Shown here piece by piece: positions 26,090-34,318 of a DNA stretch of 64,000 nt. The notes under the pieces were generated by a model. The model saw only the letters and a list, made by a program, of their open reading frames with translations, had not been told where the DNA came from and searched no databases. The stretch comes from Planctomyces sp. SH-PL14 (GTDB lineage: Bacteria; Planctomycetota; Planctomycetia; Planctomycetales; Planctomycetaceae). Each line of letters starts with the position of its first letter. Position 1 is the stretch's first letter. Both the position numbers and the translations under genes were made by a program. The stretch covers positions 7,334,001-7,398,000 of the forward strand of contig NZ_CP011270.1 of NCBI RefSeq assembly GCF_001610835.1. Direction: 5' to 3'.

Positions 26090-27487
26090 TCAGGAGGCGG
26101 CGGGCTTCGCCGCGGCGGGACGGGCCCGCGGCTGTTCCCGGATCGGCCAATGCGGAGACTCGGTCCGAGCGCCCTCGAAGAACTTTTCGAAACGCCGCAC
26201 CTGATCGGGTTGTTCGGCGGCCAGGTCGCGGGTCTCGGCCGGATCGGTCCGCAGGTCGTAGAGTTCGATCGGACCGCGAGCCCGACGGCGGACCGCTTTC
26301 CAGTCGCCGATCCGGGCCGCCTGCTGAAACCCCCCTTCGTGGAATTCGAAATAGAGCGGAGGATGGTCGACGGGCTCGTTCGTCCGGAACGCCGACAGGA
26401 CCGAGACACCGTCCGTCGCGGCCGGTTTCGGCTGCCCCGTCAGGTCGGCGAGCGTCGGCAGGAGGTCCCAGAAGGCCCACACCTGCGGACTGACGACCCC
26501 CGCCGGGACCTGCCCCGGCCAGCGGACGATCGCGGGGGTGCGGATCCCCCCTTCGTAAAGGTCCCGCTTCCGTCCTCGGAGCGGACCGGAGTGGTCGAAC
26601 AGCTCGTCCTGATAGGCGGCGCCGTTGTCGCTGGCGAACAGGACCAGAGTCTTCCGGTCGAGGTCCAGCTCCTTGAGGAGCGCAAAGATCGTCCCGACGT
26701 CGCGATCGAGCCGGCCCATCATCGCCGCCAGTGTCTTGAGCTTCGGATCCCACGGCTCGTCAGCGTAGGGGCCGAGGTCCGGCACCTGGAGCTTCTGGTG
26801 CGGGACGGTGTAGGAGAGATCGAGGAAGAACGGCCGCGACCGGTTGTCCCGGATGACCTTCACCGCCTCGGCCGTGAAGAGATCGTGCGAGTACTGCTGT
26901 CCGTCGAGCGGGACCTGCTCGCTGTTTCGCCAGAGCGACGGCGGATAGTGCTCGTGGGCGAGACGCTGGCAGTTGTAGCCGAAGAACTCGTCGAACCCCA
27001 TCTTGTCCGGCGTGCTGGCGGAGCCGGGATGGCCCAGACCCCACTTGCCGATGAGGGCGGTCCGATAGCCCGCCTGCTTCATGAGGTGCGCGACGGTCAC
27101 AGTCCCGGCCGGCATGGGAAGCTGCCCCTCGGGCTTGATCTCCTGGTTACCGCGGATCGGCGCGTGGCCGCCGTGCAGGCCGGTCATCAGAGCGCAGCGG
27201 GACGGAGCACAGACGGTCGCGCCGGCGTAGGCCTGCGTGAACCGCATCCCCTCAGCCGCCATCCGGTCGAGGTTCGGAGTCTTGATTTTCTGCTGGCCGA
27301 AGCAGCCGAGGTCGCCGTAGCCCAGGTCGTCGGCCAGGATCAGGATGACGTTCGGCCGCTCCGGCTGTTCCTTCTCTCGCGGGGTCTCCGCATGAGCCGT
27401 CGACAGCCAGCCCGCCAGGAACAGGAGGGGCAGCCACACGCGGCGGCGCGACAAGTCAGACCACGTCATCCGATCACCCGTGTTCAT
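26090..27487 (-). CDS. Secreted arylsulfatase
   Basis: A 465-residue sulfatase with a signal peptide at about residues 14-33 (VWLPLLFLAGWLSTAHA). The first metal-site motif is NVILILADDLGYGDLGCFG at about 46-64. The formylglycine signature is CAPSR at residues 93-97. Further matches are GHAPIRGNQEIKP, ALIGKWGLGH, ASDNGAAYQDELFDHSGPLRGRKRDLYEGGIRTPAIVRWPG and a C-terminal ELYDLRTDPAETRDLA. It is closer in pattern to the arylsulfatase A-like group than the sulfatase at 4 kb. The downstream toroid/PHP gene starts 43 bp after its stop on the same strand, so co-transcription is likely. An ATG seven codons in (27469) is an alternative start. Confidence 0.95.
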   Translation of the reverse strand: MNTGDRMTWSDLSRRRVWLPLLFLAGWLSTAHAETPREKEQPERPNVILILADDLGYGDLGCFGQQKIKTPNLDRMAAEGMRFTQAYAGATVCAPSRCALMTGLHGGHAPIRGNQEIKPEGQLPMPAGTVTVAHLMKQAGYRTALIGKWGLGHPGSASTPDKMGFDEFFGYNCQRLAHEHYPPSLWRNSEQVPLDGQQYSHDLFTAEAVKVIRDNRSRPFFLDLSYTVPHQKLQVPDLGPYADEPWDPKLKTLAAMMGRLDRDVGTIFALLKELDLDRKTLVLFASDNGAAYQDELFDHSGPLRGRKRDLYEGGIRTPAIVRWPGQVPAGVVSPQVWAFWDLLPTLADLTGQPKPAATDGVSVLSAFRTNEPVDHPPLYFEFHEGGFQQAARIGDWKAVRRRARGPIELYDLRTDPAETRDLAAEQPDQVRRFEKFFEGARTESPHWPIREQPRARPAAAKPAAS

Positions 27488-27584
27488 CGCTGTGCCATCC
27501 TTCTCGCGAGACGCTTACGACGTCCGTACGCTCGACGGAATTCTCCCGAGTCGGTCCGGCCGTGTCACCGCCGTCGCTCTTCGA

Positions 27585-28088
27585 TCAGCTGGAACGCTTG
27601 CCGCGGCGATCGGCGAGGACTTTCAGTTTTCCCTCCTTGCCGACCAGTTCAAACTTCAGGTCCGCCGGACCGTCGGTCGGGATCGTCGCCTTCAAGTCCG
27701 ACTTCGCCTGGTCGCCGTAGGTCTCAGGAATCAGCGACTGCTCGGCGTGATACATCGGCGGGCTCGTCCGCGGGTTCTCCGGATCGGGCTCGTACTCGAC
27801 CCGCGCTTTGATGACCGAGACCTGATAGTCGCCGGCGACCGCCCCGTCATGCTGGTCGAACGTCGTCAGGACGAATCGCCCCGACGAGTCCGTCTGTGCC
27901 GACGCCGAATGCGTTCCCCCGACCGGGTAGAGCATGACGACGGCGTCGCCGAGAGGCGCGCCGTTGAACAGGATCGTCCCCGAGGCCGGCGAGAGCTTGG
28001 GGCGGTTCTGTCGCCACTTGTCGGAGCCGCCGCCGCACCCCGCGAGGAGCAGTGCGACCGCCACGAGACAAGACTTCCGAAACGGCAT
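27585..28088 (-). CDS. Lipoprotein with carboxypeptidase-regulatory-like fold
   Basis: The 167-residue protein has a lipoprotein signal: a hydrophobic stretch VAVALLLAGC with lipid-modifiable Cys at residue 18, followed by GGGSD. The mature domain reads LSPASGTILFNGAPLGDAVVMLYPVGGTHSASAQTDSSGRFVLTTFDQHDGAVAGDYQVSVIKARV, the pattern of small planctomycete proteins that have a transthyretin/carboxypeptidase-regulatory-like beta-sandwich. Their role is not known. It sits between the DUF1559 gene and the sulfatase, as is often seen in planctomycete genomes. Confidence 0.85.
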   Translation of the reverse strand: MPFRKSCLVAVALLLAGCGGGSDKWRQNRPKLSPASGTILFNGAPLGDAVVMLYPVGGTHSASAQTDSSGRFVLTTFDQHDGAVAGDYQVSVIKARVEYEPDPENPRTSPPMYHAEQSLIPETYGDQAKSDLKATIPTDGPADLKFELVGKEGKLKVLADRRGKRSS

Positions 28089-28190
28089 GGATCACTCCTG
28101 ATGAAGAACGGACTCGAACCGCCGGTCCTCCAAGGCGAGGACTCGGCTCAAGCCTTCCTGGGCGGTTCCCAGGACCGTGTCGCGGATTCG

Positions 28191-28237
28191 GCGGTGGTTC
28201 CGGGGACTGCCAACGATCTCCGCCCCTGAACCACCGC
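28191..28237 (-). terminator. Strong hairpin after DUF1559 gene
   Basis: On the minus strand GCGGTGGTTC pairs perfectly with GAACCACCGC (10 bp), and an adjoining GGGG/CCCC extends the stem. It starts 20 bp downstream of the DUF1559 stop codon. There is no run of T after it, so it may be a Rho-independent-like terminator without a T-tract, or an mRNA-end stabiliser separating DUF1559 from the downstream genes. Confidence 0.5.
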
Positions 28238-28257
28238 GCTCCCTGGCGCGATCGAAT

Positions 28258-29310
28258 CTAGAACTCCCCGACCCGTTCGTTGCTGGCTCGCGTCCCCAGG
28301 GCCCCCCAGATGCCGAAGGGGCTCCTGGCGTCCGCCCCGATGGCGGCGGTGGTCGCCTTCGCACCCTGGTTGCCGGCGTCGATAGTGTCGCTGATGAACC
28401 GGACGCTCCCGTCGGCCAGGACGGCGATCACCCCGCCGACGTGCATGCTGGCCGACGAATAGAGTCCCAGCGATCCGGCCGACTCCGTGCCGACGCAGCT
28501 CGGCGAGTTGGGAGGCATCGCCGTGGTGACGGCATTGACGCCGGGCTGGCCGTCTCCCCAGTTGATTCCGCGGAAGAACTGCACGGAGCCGCCGGTGTAC
28601 TGGCGGAGTCCCGTGTTGAAGAGGGCGCGGCACAGCGCCGGCGTGTTGTCGGCGCCGCCGGTCGAGAGGCCCCGCACGCCGCCCAGATCGTTCGTGCTCA
28701 TAGGCCAGCGGATCTCCGCCATCAGGAGGGTGTTCGAGACGCCGTCCGTGATGCTGCGGAGGGGCATATAGGACTGCTTTCCGAACACACCGCGGATTGT
28801 CGCGACGTTCATGTCGGTCGTGTCCCCGGCGACGAAGGCGTAGGAGGTCCGCCCCCGGCTCACCTGCCAGTTCTCGCGTTCGGTCTGATGGTTCGATGCC
28901 GACGGGCAGATGAAGGAGGCGAGTTTGGAGTCGTACGGAGCGAACGCGTTCCAGGGGGCGGGGCCCATCGGAGGGGCGCCGCCCGTGGGGCTGGAGATCT
29001 GATTATAAAGTCCCCCCTGATCGATATAGGGAAGCAGGAACACGAGCCCGCTCATGTATTCCTGCGTCGTCGTCGGTCCGCCGCGCGAGGGAGGAAAACG
29101 GCCGTGCGTCTCCTCATAACTATGCATGGCGAGGCCGATCTGTTTCATGTTATTCCGACACTGCGCCGCGCGAGCCGCCTCGCGGGCCTGCTGAACGGCC
29201 GGCAGCAGGATCGCCACGAGAACGCCGATGATCGCAATGACGACCAGCAGCTCAATGAGCGTAAAGCCTCGCTTTCGCCCGCCAACGGAGGAATTAGGAG
29301 ACAGCACCAT
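28258..29310 (-). CDS. DUF1559 protein with type IV pilin-like N-terminus
   Basis: About 350 residues. The N-terminal prepilin-type signal is clear: KRGFTLIELLVVIAIIGVLVAILLPAVQQAREAAR, with cleavage expected between Gly and Phe. It is followed by the family signature RRxQCxNNMKQIGLAMHSYEETHGRFPPS. The C-terminal part carries the family marker DGSVRFISDTIDAG. DUF1559 proteins are massively expanded in planctomycetes and are thought to be pseudopilin-like envelope proteins; their function is unknown. I chose the ATG at 29310, which has a GGGA-type site upstream; an earlier ATG at 29343 would add 11 residues. It probably belongs to the sigma-FecR cluster upstream. Confidence 0.9.
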   Translation of the reverse strand: MVLSPNSSVGGRKRGFTLIELLVVIAIIGVLVAILLPAVQQAREAARAAQCRNNMKQIGLAMHSYEETHGRFPPSRGGPTTTQEYMSGLVFLLPYIDQGGLYNQISSPTGGAPPMGPAPWNAFAPYDSKLASFICPSASNHQTERENWQVSRGRTSYAFVAGDTTDMNVATIRGVFGKQSYMPLRSITDGVSNTLLMAEIRWPMSTNDLGGVRGLSTGGADNTPALCRALFNTGLRQYTGGSVQFFRGINWGDGQPGVNAVTTAMPPNSPSCVGTESAGSLGLYSSASMHVGGVIAVLADGSVRFISDTIDAGNQGAKATTAAIGADARSPFGIWGALGTRASNERVGEF

Positions 29311-29464
29311 GGAACGGATTCCCTTATCGAAAAGAAGTCTCAAACAGGTTCGCCCGCCGCCGAGGGATTCATCGAGCGCGGCAACCGGTGAATTGTCACC
29401 CCGTCAGATGATCTTATGACGAGGCGTCGTTAAACATTGGAACAAGGAGCGAGGCTGGGGATTA

Positions 29465-30841
29465 TTATTCCGCCCGACTCTGCACGAGGATGCGGAATTG
29501 ATCCGTGAATCCCTCCGCCGTCAGGATCGCGAAGGTCAGCGTCCGCCGGTCCTCCGATAACTGCAGGGTGTCCGAACCGTTGCCGTTTTCGAGGCCGCGA
29601 CTCAGCTCGTTCTCGCGTCCGGGGGCAACCCCCAGGAGCCCGTCGGTCTCCCCCAGCGTTTCCCCATCCGTGATCACGGAGAGGATCGGCTGCGCGAACG
29701 TGATGCTCCCCTGGATACGGCTCGTGGGCCGGTCCTTTGGAGAGAAGTGGAACAGGAAGCTGTCTACGGTGGTCCCGCGCGGCACGTCGAACTTTCCGAG
29801 CGGGTTCGCGACCTGCAGGTCCTTGGCCAGATCGTGCCGCGCGACCTCCTGGAGCAGGAACCCCTCGCGGGCGGGGGTGACGTAGTCGAGCGGAAAGGTC
29901 GGCCGCGGCTCCTGGACGAGCCGGACCTTGCCGGCGAGACCGGTGATTCCCGCCATATCGAGATCGAACTGGCGGAACGCCTCCTGGTCGTAGACGGTCG
30001 AGAAGACCGATCGTGAACCGGCCTCGAGTTTCACTGCGCTGCCGGCCGCCACGAGCGAGCGGTCTCCCCCCGCCTGCGAGTCGAACCCGACGCCGACCTG
30101 TCCACGGCGGACCAAGACGGCGGCGGTCTGATCGACGGAGGCGTCGATCAGGAACTCCGTCCCGTAGTCGACGACCACGCAGTCCCCCGCCCGGATCGTG
30201 AATCCCGCTGCCCCCCGGGGGACGTTTGCGAGGGCTCTCCCGCCGAAGAGCCGGACGGACATATTCGACTCGAGGGCCAGGACCCCCGGTCCCTGAAAGC
30301 GGACCTGCACTCCGCTCGGAAACTCGACGACGACCCGCCCCTGGCTGAGGGCGATGCGGTCGTTGCGGAACAGGGCCTGCCCCGCCGGTCGGGCGGGGCC
30401 CTGCCAGCCCGCCTGCGCGGAGATCTCCCGGATCTTCGCCAGCGGCGGGGCGGGCGGATGTTCGGGCGCCTGACGTCCAGCGACGGCCGGAGCGCCCGTG
30501 AGCATCCCTTCGTTCATCCGGAACAGTCCGTATCCGGCCAGAAGAACGCCCGCGACGCAGAGGGCCGCGACCGTCGCCATCCATCGCAGATCGCGACGGC
30601 GTTCATGGTCGTGCCGCCCGCGGATCGTCGCGACCAGTTCGTCGTTCGTCAGCGGTTCGACCGCGAAGTGAACGAGTGCCGCGTGCATGTCGAGGTACTG
30701 CACGCAGGTCTGGAAGTGCTGGGGATCGAGGGCCAGGAGCTCATGCAGTTCGTCCGCCCCCGCGGACGGGAGTCGCCCGTCGCAGGCCTGATCGAGGAGC
30801 TCGATCACTCGTTGTTCGTTGCCGCGGCTGCGCCCGTTCAT
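29465..30841 (-). CDS. FecR-domain membrane protein (anti-sigma-factor-like)
   Basis: The 458-residue protein starts at the ATG at 30841, which overlaps the end of the sigma-factor gene by four bases (ATGA). This translational coupling fits an anti-sigma role. The N-terminal 80 residues are cytoplasmic (LLDQACDGRLPSAGADELHELLALDP), like other FecR-type planctomycete proteins. A membrane helix lies at about 85-110 (WMATVAALCVAGVLLAGYGLF). The FecR domain is at about 170-275 (GQALFRNDRIALSQGRVVVEFPSGVQVRFQGPG, GDCVVVDYGTEFLIDA). The C-terminal 150 residues are a beta-rich region that may be an extra lectin-like domain. It would sense an outside signal and control the sigma factor. Confidence 0.88.
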   Translation of the reverse strand: MNGRSRGNEQRVIELLDQACDGRLPSAGADELHELLALDPQHFQTCVQYLDMHAALVHFAVEPLTNDELVATIRGRHDHERRRDLRWMATVAALCVAGVLLAGYGLFRMNEGMLTGAPAVAGRQAPEHPPAPPLAKIREISAQAGWQGPARPAGQALFRNDRIALSQGRVVVEFPSGVQVRFQGPGVLALESNMSVRLFGGRALANVPRGAAGFTIRAGDCVVVDYGTEFLIDASVDQTAAVLVRRGQVGVGFDSQAGGDRSLVAAGSAVKLEAGSRSVFSTVYDQEAFRQFDLDMAGITGLAGKVRLVQEPRPTFPLDYVTPAREGFLLQEVARHDLAKDLQVANPLGKFDVPRGTTVDSFLFHFSPKDRPTSRIQGSITFAQPILSVITDGETLGETDGLLGVAPGRENELSRGLENGNGSDTLQLSEDRRTLTFAILTAEGFTDQFRILVQSRAE

Positions 30842-31410
30842 ACGTCCCCACTCTGTCGCATGAAGGAATTGACGCACTGGTAGAGCCGCTTCCGGATCCG
30901 CGACAGCCGTGTGTAAATCGCGTCCTCGCTCAGTCCCGTCATCTGCGCGACTTCGACGGCGGTCCGCTGCTCGCCGTAGCACTGTTTCACCAGGAGCCGG
31001 TCCTCGTCGCTGAGCCGGCTGAGGCAGGTCTGGAGCCGCTCGCGCCGCAGTTCGAGGAGCTCCGCGGATGCCTCCCGGATCTGCGAGAGACGGCTGAGGT
31101 CCTTGGGAGGGAGGTTGAGCGCTCCGCGGTGCCTGTGCTGCTTGCGGAGGTAGGTCCGGGCCATGTTGTACGAGATGCTGCAGGCCCAGCTCCGGAAGTT
31201 GGTCCCCAGCTCAAACTTGTCGAACTCCCGCCACAGCGTGACGCAGGTCTCCTGCATGACGTCTTCCGCGTCGACGCGGTTGGGAACGAGGACGAGGATC
31301 GCTCCCAGGATGGCGTGATACGACTGCTGAAGCAGCCGGATGAACTGCTCGCGCCGCGCGCCGCTTTCGCTCGTTCCCGCGGCGTCGAGATCCGGAACAT
31401 CCAGGGGCAA
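30838..31410 (-). CDS. ECF-type RNA polymerase sigma factor
   Basis: A 190-residue extracytoplasmic-function sigma factor of the planctomycete type. Region 2 is seen in FIRLLQQSYHAILGAILVLVPNRVDAEDVMQETCVTLWREFDKF and the following TNFRSWACSISYNMARTYLRK. Region 4 is LSRLSDEDRLLVKQCYGEQRTAVEVAQMTGLSEDAIYTRLSRIRKRLYQ, which includes the helix-turn-helix. It is followed directly by the overlapping FecR-like gene, so the two form a regulatory pair. Which promoters it reads cannot be told. Confidence 0.93.
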   Translation of the reverse strand: MPLDVPDLDAAGTSESGARREQFIRLLQQSYHAILGAILVLVPNRVDAEDVMQETCVTLWREFDKFELGTNFRSWACSISYNMARTYLRKQHRHRGALNLPPKDLSRLSQIREASAELLELRRERLQTCLSRLSDEDRLLVKQCYGEQRTAVEVAQMTGLSEDAIYTRLSRIRKRLYQCVNSFMRQSGDV

Positions 31411-31792
31411 AGGGGAACCTCAGTCTCGTCTGGGTAGGTTCGCATTTCGGGGGTGGAGCACCCGCCGCGGGGCGGATCCGTTCCGCCGATCGAACGCGTG
31501 CGAACCTCGCGAGTCACAGGGTTATGAGCGTGCCCCGCCGAACCTGACAGGGATTCTGGTCCGGCCGCATCCGGACGCCTTGTTCGAGAGGCGTAACCTG
31601 CATCCTGCAGGGGAGTTGTGGCCCGGATGCGATTGCGGGAAATTTCGATGAAGACGGCCGGGAGCCGGTCGACTCCCCGGCGGGAATTGAGAGGGTTCGG
31701 CGAGCGTTGTGTTAATGGGGGTTAAAGCTGATGCGGGGTGTATGGCAGCGGAGCGTTCGGATGGACGGATGATCCACCGGGCAACGTGACCG
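31411..31792. other. Intergenic region upstream of sigma factor, no gene seen
   Basis: About 380 bp between the sigma-factor start and repeat copy D. No credible ORF or RNA gene is visible. A short imperfect hairpin (GCCGGGAG with CTCCCCGGC) lies at 31657-31681. The promoter of the sigma-factor operon must be in this stretch, but I could not place it with confidence. Confidence 0.4.
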
Positions 31793-32115
31793 GGGTCCAG
31801 GGGGTACCCCTGGTGGGGAGTGCAGAGGGGAGAAGCCCCTTTGCCCGCCGGAGGCCTGGCTCGTCGGGAACCATCGGAAGGAGCACGTGTCCAAGCGCGG
31901 GTAACGTGCCGCATGCACCCCTCACCAATCCGCTGGGATGGCAAAGCAAGCGGCGTGGCGTGAAGGAGTGCTCATAGCTGGTTCCACAAAGGGAACGTCC
32001 GTTGTGTACGACGGTTCCTCACAGGAGTGCCTCCGGCGGCAAGGGGTTGCCCCCTTGACCCCAGACTGCCGTGGCACGATGGGTTTGAGCAATGAAAGCC
32101 GTGCCGGCAAGGACG
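31793..32115 (-). repeat. Dispersed ~320-bp palindromic repeat, copy D (inverted)
   Basis: A minus-oriented copy that starts 57 bp from the rlmB stop codon. Its central stem differs in sequence from the others but keeps pairing (CACTCCTTCAC with GTGAGGGGTG). The fourth hairpin is AGGGG/CCCCT, as in copies E and G, and the last is CCAGGGG/CCCCTGG with a TAC loop. Confidence 0.94.
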
Positions 32116-32171
32116 TGCTGAGAGGCAGCAGCGTCAGCGTCCCTCCTCGACCGACCTCCCTTGGCCGCGGT

Positions 32172-32963
32172 TCAGACTCTTCCGTCGGACGTTCCCTTCG
32201 CCAGCTCATACAGGAGAATCCCCGCCGCGACCGCCGCATTCAGCGAATTGACCCGGCCGACCTGCGGAATCGACACGCACTCGTCGCACAGCGCCAGGAT
32301 CTCCGGCGCCAGCCCCCGCCCTTCGTTCCCGATGACCAGGCCCACCGCGGTCCCGCGCGGCAGGCGGTCCGGGGCCAGCGACCCCTTTTCGCTCGCCCCG
32401 ATGACGGTCACGCGCTCTGAACGCAGCTCCGAGAGGAAGGCGGCAAGCGACGACGTCCGGGCGAGCGGAACGTGGTGGACCGCGCCGGCGGAACTGCGGA
32501 CCATCTGGGCCGAGACATCCGCCTGGCTCGTTTCCCCCACGACCATTCCCCCGACACCGAGGACTTCCCCGCAGCGGACGATCGCGCCGAAGTTGAACGG
32601 GTCCTGGATCCGGTCAAGGATCACGAGCGGCCGCGTCCGGTCCCAGTCCCGCAGCAGCTCCGCGGTCGTCAGGTAGGGATAGGGAGGCATGCGGGCCGCG
32701 AGCCCCTGATGGTCTTCCGCGCCGGTCAGGCGGCGAAGATCGTCGTCGCGGCTGGGGACGACCGGGATGCCGCGGGTTTCGCAGACCTGAACCGTCTCTC
32801 GGCTCGCCTCGTCTCCCGCCCGCTCGGCGACGAGGACTTCATGCGGCTGCCAGCGGCCGGCCCGCAACAGCTCGAGGACGACGTTCCGGCCCCAGAGCCA
32901 GCATCGCTGATGGCTCCCCATCAGCCCCTTTCCGCGGCTCCGTGTCTTCTTTCCGCCGACCAT
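32172..32963 (-). CDS. rlmB: TrmH-family (SpoU) rRNA/tRNA ribose 2'-O-methyltransferase, RlmB-like
   Basis: A 263-residue SPOUT methyltransferase. The N-terminal substrate-binding domain is at about 15-90 (WLWGRNVVLELLRAGRWQPHEVLVAER). The trefoil-knot catalytic motifs follow: LVILDRIQDPFNFGAIVRCGEVLGVGGMVV (motif 1), VGLVIGNEGRGLAPEILALCDECVSIPQ (motif 2) and VNSLNAAVAAGILLYEL (motif 3). RlmB methylates G2251 of 23S rRNA; the family also has tRNA enzymes, so the exact target is inferred. The start at 32963 (MVGGKKTRSRGKG) is preferred to the longer frame, which runs into the neighbouring divergent gene; a second ATG at 32921 is possible. Confidence 0.9.
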   Translation of the reverse strand: MVGGKKTRSRGKGLMGSHQRCWLWGRNVVLELLRAGRWQPHEVLVAERAGDEASRETVQVCETRGIPVVPSRDDDLRRLTGAEDHQGLAARMPPYPYLTTAELLRDWDRTRPLVILDRIQDPFNFGAIVRCGEVLGVGGMVVGETSQADVSAQMVRSSAGAVHHVPLARTSSLAAFLSELRSERVTVIGASEKGSLAPDRLPRGTAVGLVIGNEGRGLAPEILALCDECVSIPQVGRVNSLNAAVAAGILLYELAKGTSDGRV

Positions 32964-33064
32964 TGCTGCTGATTCGTCCCGTTGTCTCGATCCGGTGGCC
33001 GGCCGTCGGCCGATGTTCTCGCGCCGCGTCACGCCGGGAAAGGAACCGGCCGCGAAAGGGCAAG

Positions 33065-33095
33065 GCGAAGCGGTCCTAACGCATTGCCGCTTCGC
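33065..33095. other. Hairpin GCGAAGCGG/CCGCTTCGC
   Basis: A perfect 9-bp inverted repeat (33065-33073 and 33087-33095) with a 13-nt spacer, immediately upstream of the -35 box at 33099. Its position just before a promoter fits an operator, although no regulator is identified. Confidence 0.4.
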
Positions 33096-33098
33096 AAC

Positions 33099-33128
33099 TT
33101 GACCCGTTTCTCCAGGGGTTCCTATACT
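33099..33128 (+). promoter_or_regulatory. Sigma-70-type promoter for the TPR-like membrane gene
   Basis: TTGACC (33099-33104) and TATACT (33123-33128) are spaced by 18 bp and closely match the -35 and -10 consensus. Transcription would begin near 33135 and leave a 5' leader of about 130 nt before the ATG at 33264. A housekeeping promoter is thus likely. Confidence 0.6.
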
Positions 33129-33263
33129 CCTCCCTCGCGCTTCCGCGCCGTGACGCGAGGGGTGCGTTCCTGTTTTGGACGTCACGGGTCGTATGGTAGT
33201 GACTCCGGCCGGATTCCGCAGACGCTTTGCGGCATTTCCGAGGCGGGGCGAACGCGAGTCCTC

Positions 33264-34250
33264 ATGAAAGCCGACGGTAACCCTCTCGCCCAGAACGAAC
33301 TCGGTCGCAGGCTGACAACCTGGAGCGAGCGGATTGAGCCGCACACGAACAAGATCCTCGCGGGCCTGCTGGCGATCACGGTCGGCGTGGTGCTGGTGAT
33401 GGTGCTCCGCAGGGCCGGGGCCGCCAACACCGCCAAGGTCTGGACCGAGTTCTACGAGTGCCGCACCGCAGCGGACTACGAGACGTTCGTCGAGGACTTC
33501 CCCGCCAGCCCGGCGACCTCCTGGGCCCGCGTCGAAGCGGCCCGGCAGCGGATGATCGACGGCTACCGGCTGTCTCTGACGAACCGGTCGGATAGCGTCA
33601 AGGGGCTCAAGAAGGCTCAGGAGCATTTCCGGGCCGCCCTTCAGGGGGATGCTCCTCCGGAGATCCGGGAGCGGGCGCTGGCCGGTCTGGCGATGGCCGA
33701 GGAAGCCCTGTGCAGCGGCGACACCAAGCCGGTCGTCGAAGGGTACAAGAAGCTCCTCCAGGAGTTCCCTGAGACGTACTACAAGAAGTGGGCGGAGCAC
33801 CGCATCGAACTGTTGGGGAAGCCGGAGACGGGCGAGTTCTATGCCTGGTACGCCAAGCAGGACCCCAAGCCGACCGACCGCCCTGCCCCGCAGGATGGGC
33901 GCCCCATCATTCCGGGCATCCCGGGCGGCGGCGATCTGCCGAAGCTGGATGACATCTTCAGCTCCGACCTGATGAAGGAACTCAAGGAGCCGGTCAAGCC
34001 AGACTCTTCGAAGCCCGAAGCTCCCAAGACCGAGGCGCCGAAGCCCGGTGAAGAGCCGAAGGCGGATGCACCGAAGGCCGACGCTCCGAAAACGGATGCT
34101 CCCAAGACCGACGCTCCGAAAACGGAAGGGGACAAGCCGGCCGCCGCTCCCGAACTCCCGAAGCCGGAGAAGACCGACGCCTCCCCGGCGACGCCGCCGA
34201 AGGGCGAGGAGAAGCCGGCCGAACCCGCTACGGACGCGAAGAAGGAATAG
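33264..34250 (+). CDS. Membrane-anchored TPR-like protein with Lys/Ala/Pro-rich C-terminus
   Basis: The 328-residue protein has an N-terminal cytoplasmic stretch, one membrane helix at about 32-50 (ILAGLLAITVGVVLVMVL), then a helical soluble domain to about residue 190 (VWTEFYECRTAADYETFVEDFPASPATSWARVEAARQRMIDG...). The arrangement of helix pairs resembles the YfgM/TPR-type fold. The last 90 residues are low complexity: repeats of APKTDAPKTEG, with Lys, Ala, Pro and Glu. The role is unknown; YfgM-like proteins act with the SecYEG translocon and envelope chaperones, but this similarity is only structural. The start at 33264 follows a strong promoter; the longer frame crosses the leader. Confidence 0.75.
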   Translation: MKADGNPLAQNELGRRLTTWSERIEPHTNKILAGLLAITVGVVLVMVLRRAGAANTAKVWTEFYECRTAADYETFVEDFPASPATSWARVEAARQRMIDGYRLSLTNRSDSVKGLKKAQEHFRAALQGDAPPEIRERALAGLAMAEEALCSGDTKPVVEGYKKLLQEFPETYYKKWAEHRIELLGKPETGEFYAWYAKQDPKPTDRPAPQDGRPIIPGIPGGGDLPKLDDIFSSDLMKELKEPVKPDSSKPEAPKTEAPKPGEEPKADAPKADAPKTDAPKTDAPKTEGDKPAAAPELPKPEKTDASPATPPKGEEKPAEPATDAKKE

Positions 34251-34318
34251 TCCCGCGTCCGCTGACGGCTCATCGCTGACAGCGGACCGCTCCACAAGAG
34301 GAACGAGTTCCGTCTTGC

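Noticed and set aside
21406-31410. A classical polysaccharide utilisation locus with SusC/SusD
   Set aside because: No TonB-dependent SusC-like or SusD-like gene is present, and no glycoside hydrolase or polysaccharide lyase was recognised.
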